Shown one piece after another: positions 63,276-64,000 of a stretch of DNA of 64,000 nucleotides. The notes beneath the pieces are model-generated. The model ran no database searches. It had not been told where the DNA came from and was given only the letters and a program-made list of their open reading frames with translations. The position numbers and the translations under genes were made by a program. The stretch comes from Linnemannia schmuckeri (lineage: Eukaryota; Mortierellomycota; Mortierellomycetes; Mortierellales; Mortierellaceae). How positions within the stretch are numbered: the stretch's first letter is position 1; the number at the start of each line of letters is the position of its first letter. The DNA lies in contig JANATG010000002.1 in NCBI GenBank assembly GCA_029449235.1, forward strand, positions 3,410,001-3,474,000, given 5' to 3'.

Positions 63276-64000
63276 ACAACCTTTTTGCCGTCCGACGGTG
63301 GTAGACTACGCATACTTTTTTGTGTTTTTCTCGTGAAACAAACAACGAAATAAACATGGGATCCCATCACCATGCGCGGTTTCCCACCTCCCTCGGATAA
63401 TCTAACAGTTCAAACAACAAAAGACAAGAGAAAGTCGTCTGTTTTTGAATTCCAGAAATAGACACGCCGCACTTTTTTCTCTCATTGTCGGTCTTCCACT
63501 CGAAATTTGGGCTTTTCCACCGTGCCCAACAAAGAAACAGTCCAAGTTGATGGTCGATCGCTAACTTAAGTTAATTTGACATTTCCAACCCAAAAGGGTC
63601 CTCAATTTGTGAGGTCGGTCGGACCAACACTAAGGGTTGCACTATTCAAACCAAGACACTTCGCTCGACTAACGCTTAACAACATTAAGCATTGCCCTGC
63701 ACCTTGCCTTGCCTTTACCCTGTCCTGTCTATCTCCATGTCTTTCCTGCTCTTTCTTTTTAATATTATTTCCTTTTCTTCGATGCAGAACAGTCGAAGGG
63801 TCGGCACTACCGGCTTTTTCGTTTGATACGAAGCAGTTGCGGCGGCTGCTGCGGCGACGGCGGTTATTATTTTTTTTTCTTTCTCTCTCTCTTCATTAGT
63901 AAAGAATGTCAAAGTAGCTCCAACGTAGCAGTCCTGCGAAAGTCGACGTTCACGGTTCTTCACCCTCTTTTTTGTTTCCAGTCCATCTACGAAAATGAGG
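62017..64000. other. Right edge of window, no gene supported
   Basis: About 2 kb. Leader and promoter of the ABCA gene (purine-rich 62050-62250), a T run of 28 at about 63245-63274, CT-rich stretches at 62975-63100 and 63870-63895. The latter look like the upstream of a plus-strand gene lying beyond 64000, but no start can be assigned. Confidence 0.5.

Noticed and set aside
1..64000. CRISPR arrays, bacterial operons or rRNA genes
   Set aside because: No spaced direct-repeat array, no Shine-Dalgarno-led gene strings and no rRNA sequence were seen; spliced genes show the DNA is eukaryotic.

Overview
This is eukaryotic nuclear DNA from a filamentous, early-diverging fungus. Genes have many short GT-AG introns with typical acceptors. 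They encode a GPI-type chitin deacetylase, a class VI phospholipid methyltransferase, eS6 and fungal mitochondrial proteins, and the window also holds Ty3/Gypsy, RNase H-bearing LINE and tRNA-derived SINE elements. A Mucoromycota/Mortierella-like source is my inference from protein style, not a proven identification.

Left part (1-6.9 kb): the 3' end of a methionine aminopeptidase gene, a broken DPBB/barwin-like gene, a possible small two-exon gene, a LINE 3' scrap, several DNA hairpins, a 942-bp TIR element with a 9-bp target duplication, and a tRNA-Ile(AAU) gene on the minus strand.

Transposon nest (6.9-28.6 kb): the dominant structure is a giant palindrome, 6893-25607. Two apparently identical copies of a Gypsy element lie head-out with a 239-bp spacer. 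Each keeps its 5' LTR but has lost its 3' end. The left arm alone carries a LINE with a 14-bp target duplication, and that LINE carries a SINE with another 14-bp target duplication, so the order of insertion can be read: palindrome, then LINE, then SINE. A 43-bp poly(T)/poly(A) scrap also sits in the left LTR. Right of the palindrome lies a SINE-(A)n-LINE chimera that looks like a template-switch product, then degraded LINE-like coding remnants and half of a tRNA-Ile.

Gene-rich part (30-62 kb): (-) unknown 244-aa acidic Ser/Thr-rich protein; (+) long MRM1-like SPOUT protein with altered catalytic motifs; (-) NDUFAF7/MidA-like methyltransferase, convergent with it; (-) chitin deacetylase; (-) Yip1; (+) FAD synthase; (+) RidA/Mmf1; (+) F-box/JmjC protein; (+) Opi3-type phospholipid N-methyltransferase; (-) ribosomal protein eS6; (-) FAD monooxygenase; (-) MscL-type channel with a zinc ribbon; (-) half-size ABCA transporter. 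These look like ordinary host genes in mixed orientation, without a common pathway, although several act in mitochondria or in membrane biology. The last 2 kb hold no gene I can support.

Exon borders were worked out by hand from reading frame and splice consensus; family names come from recognised motifs. No database search was run.
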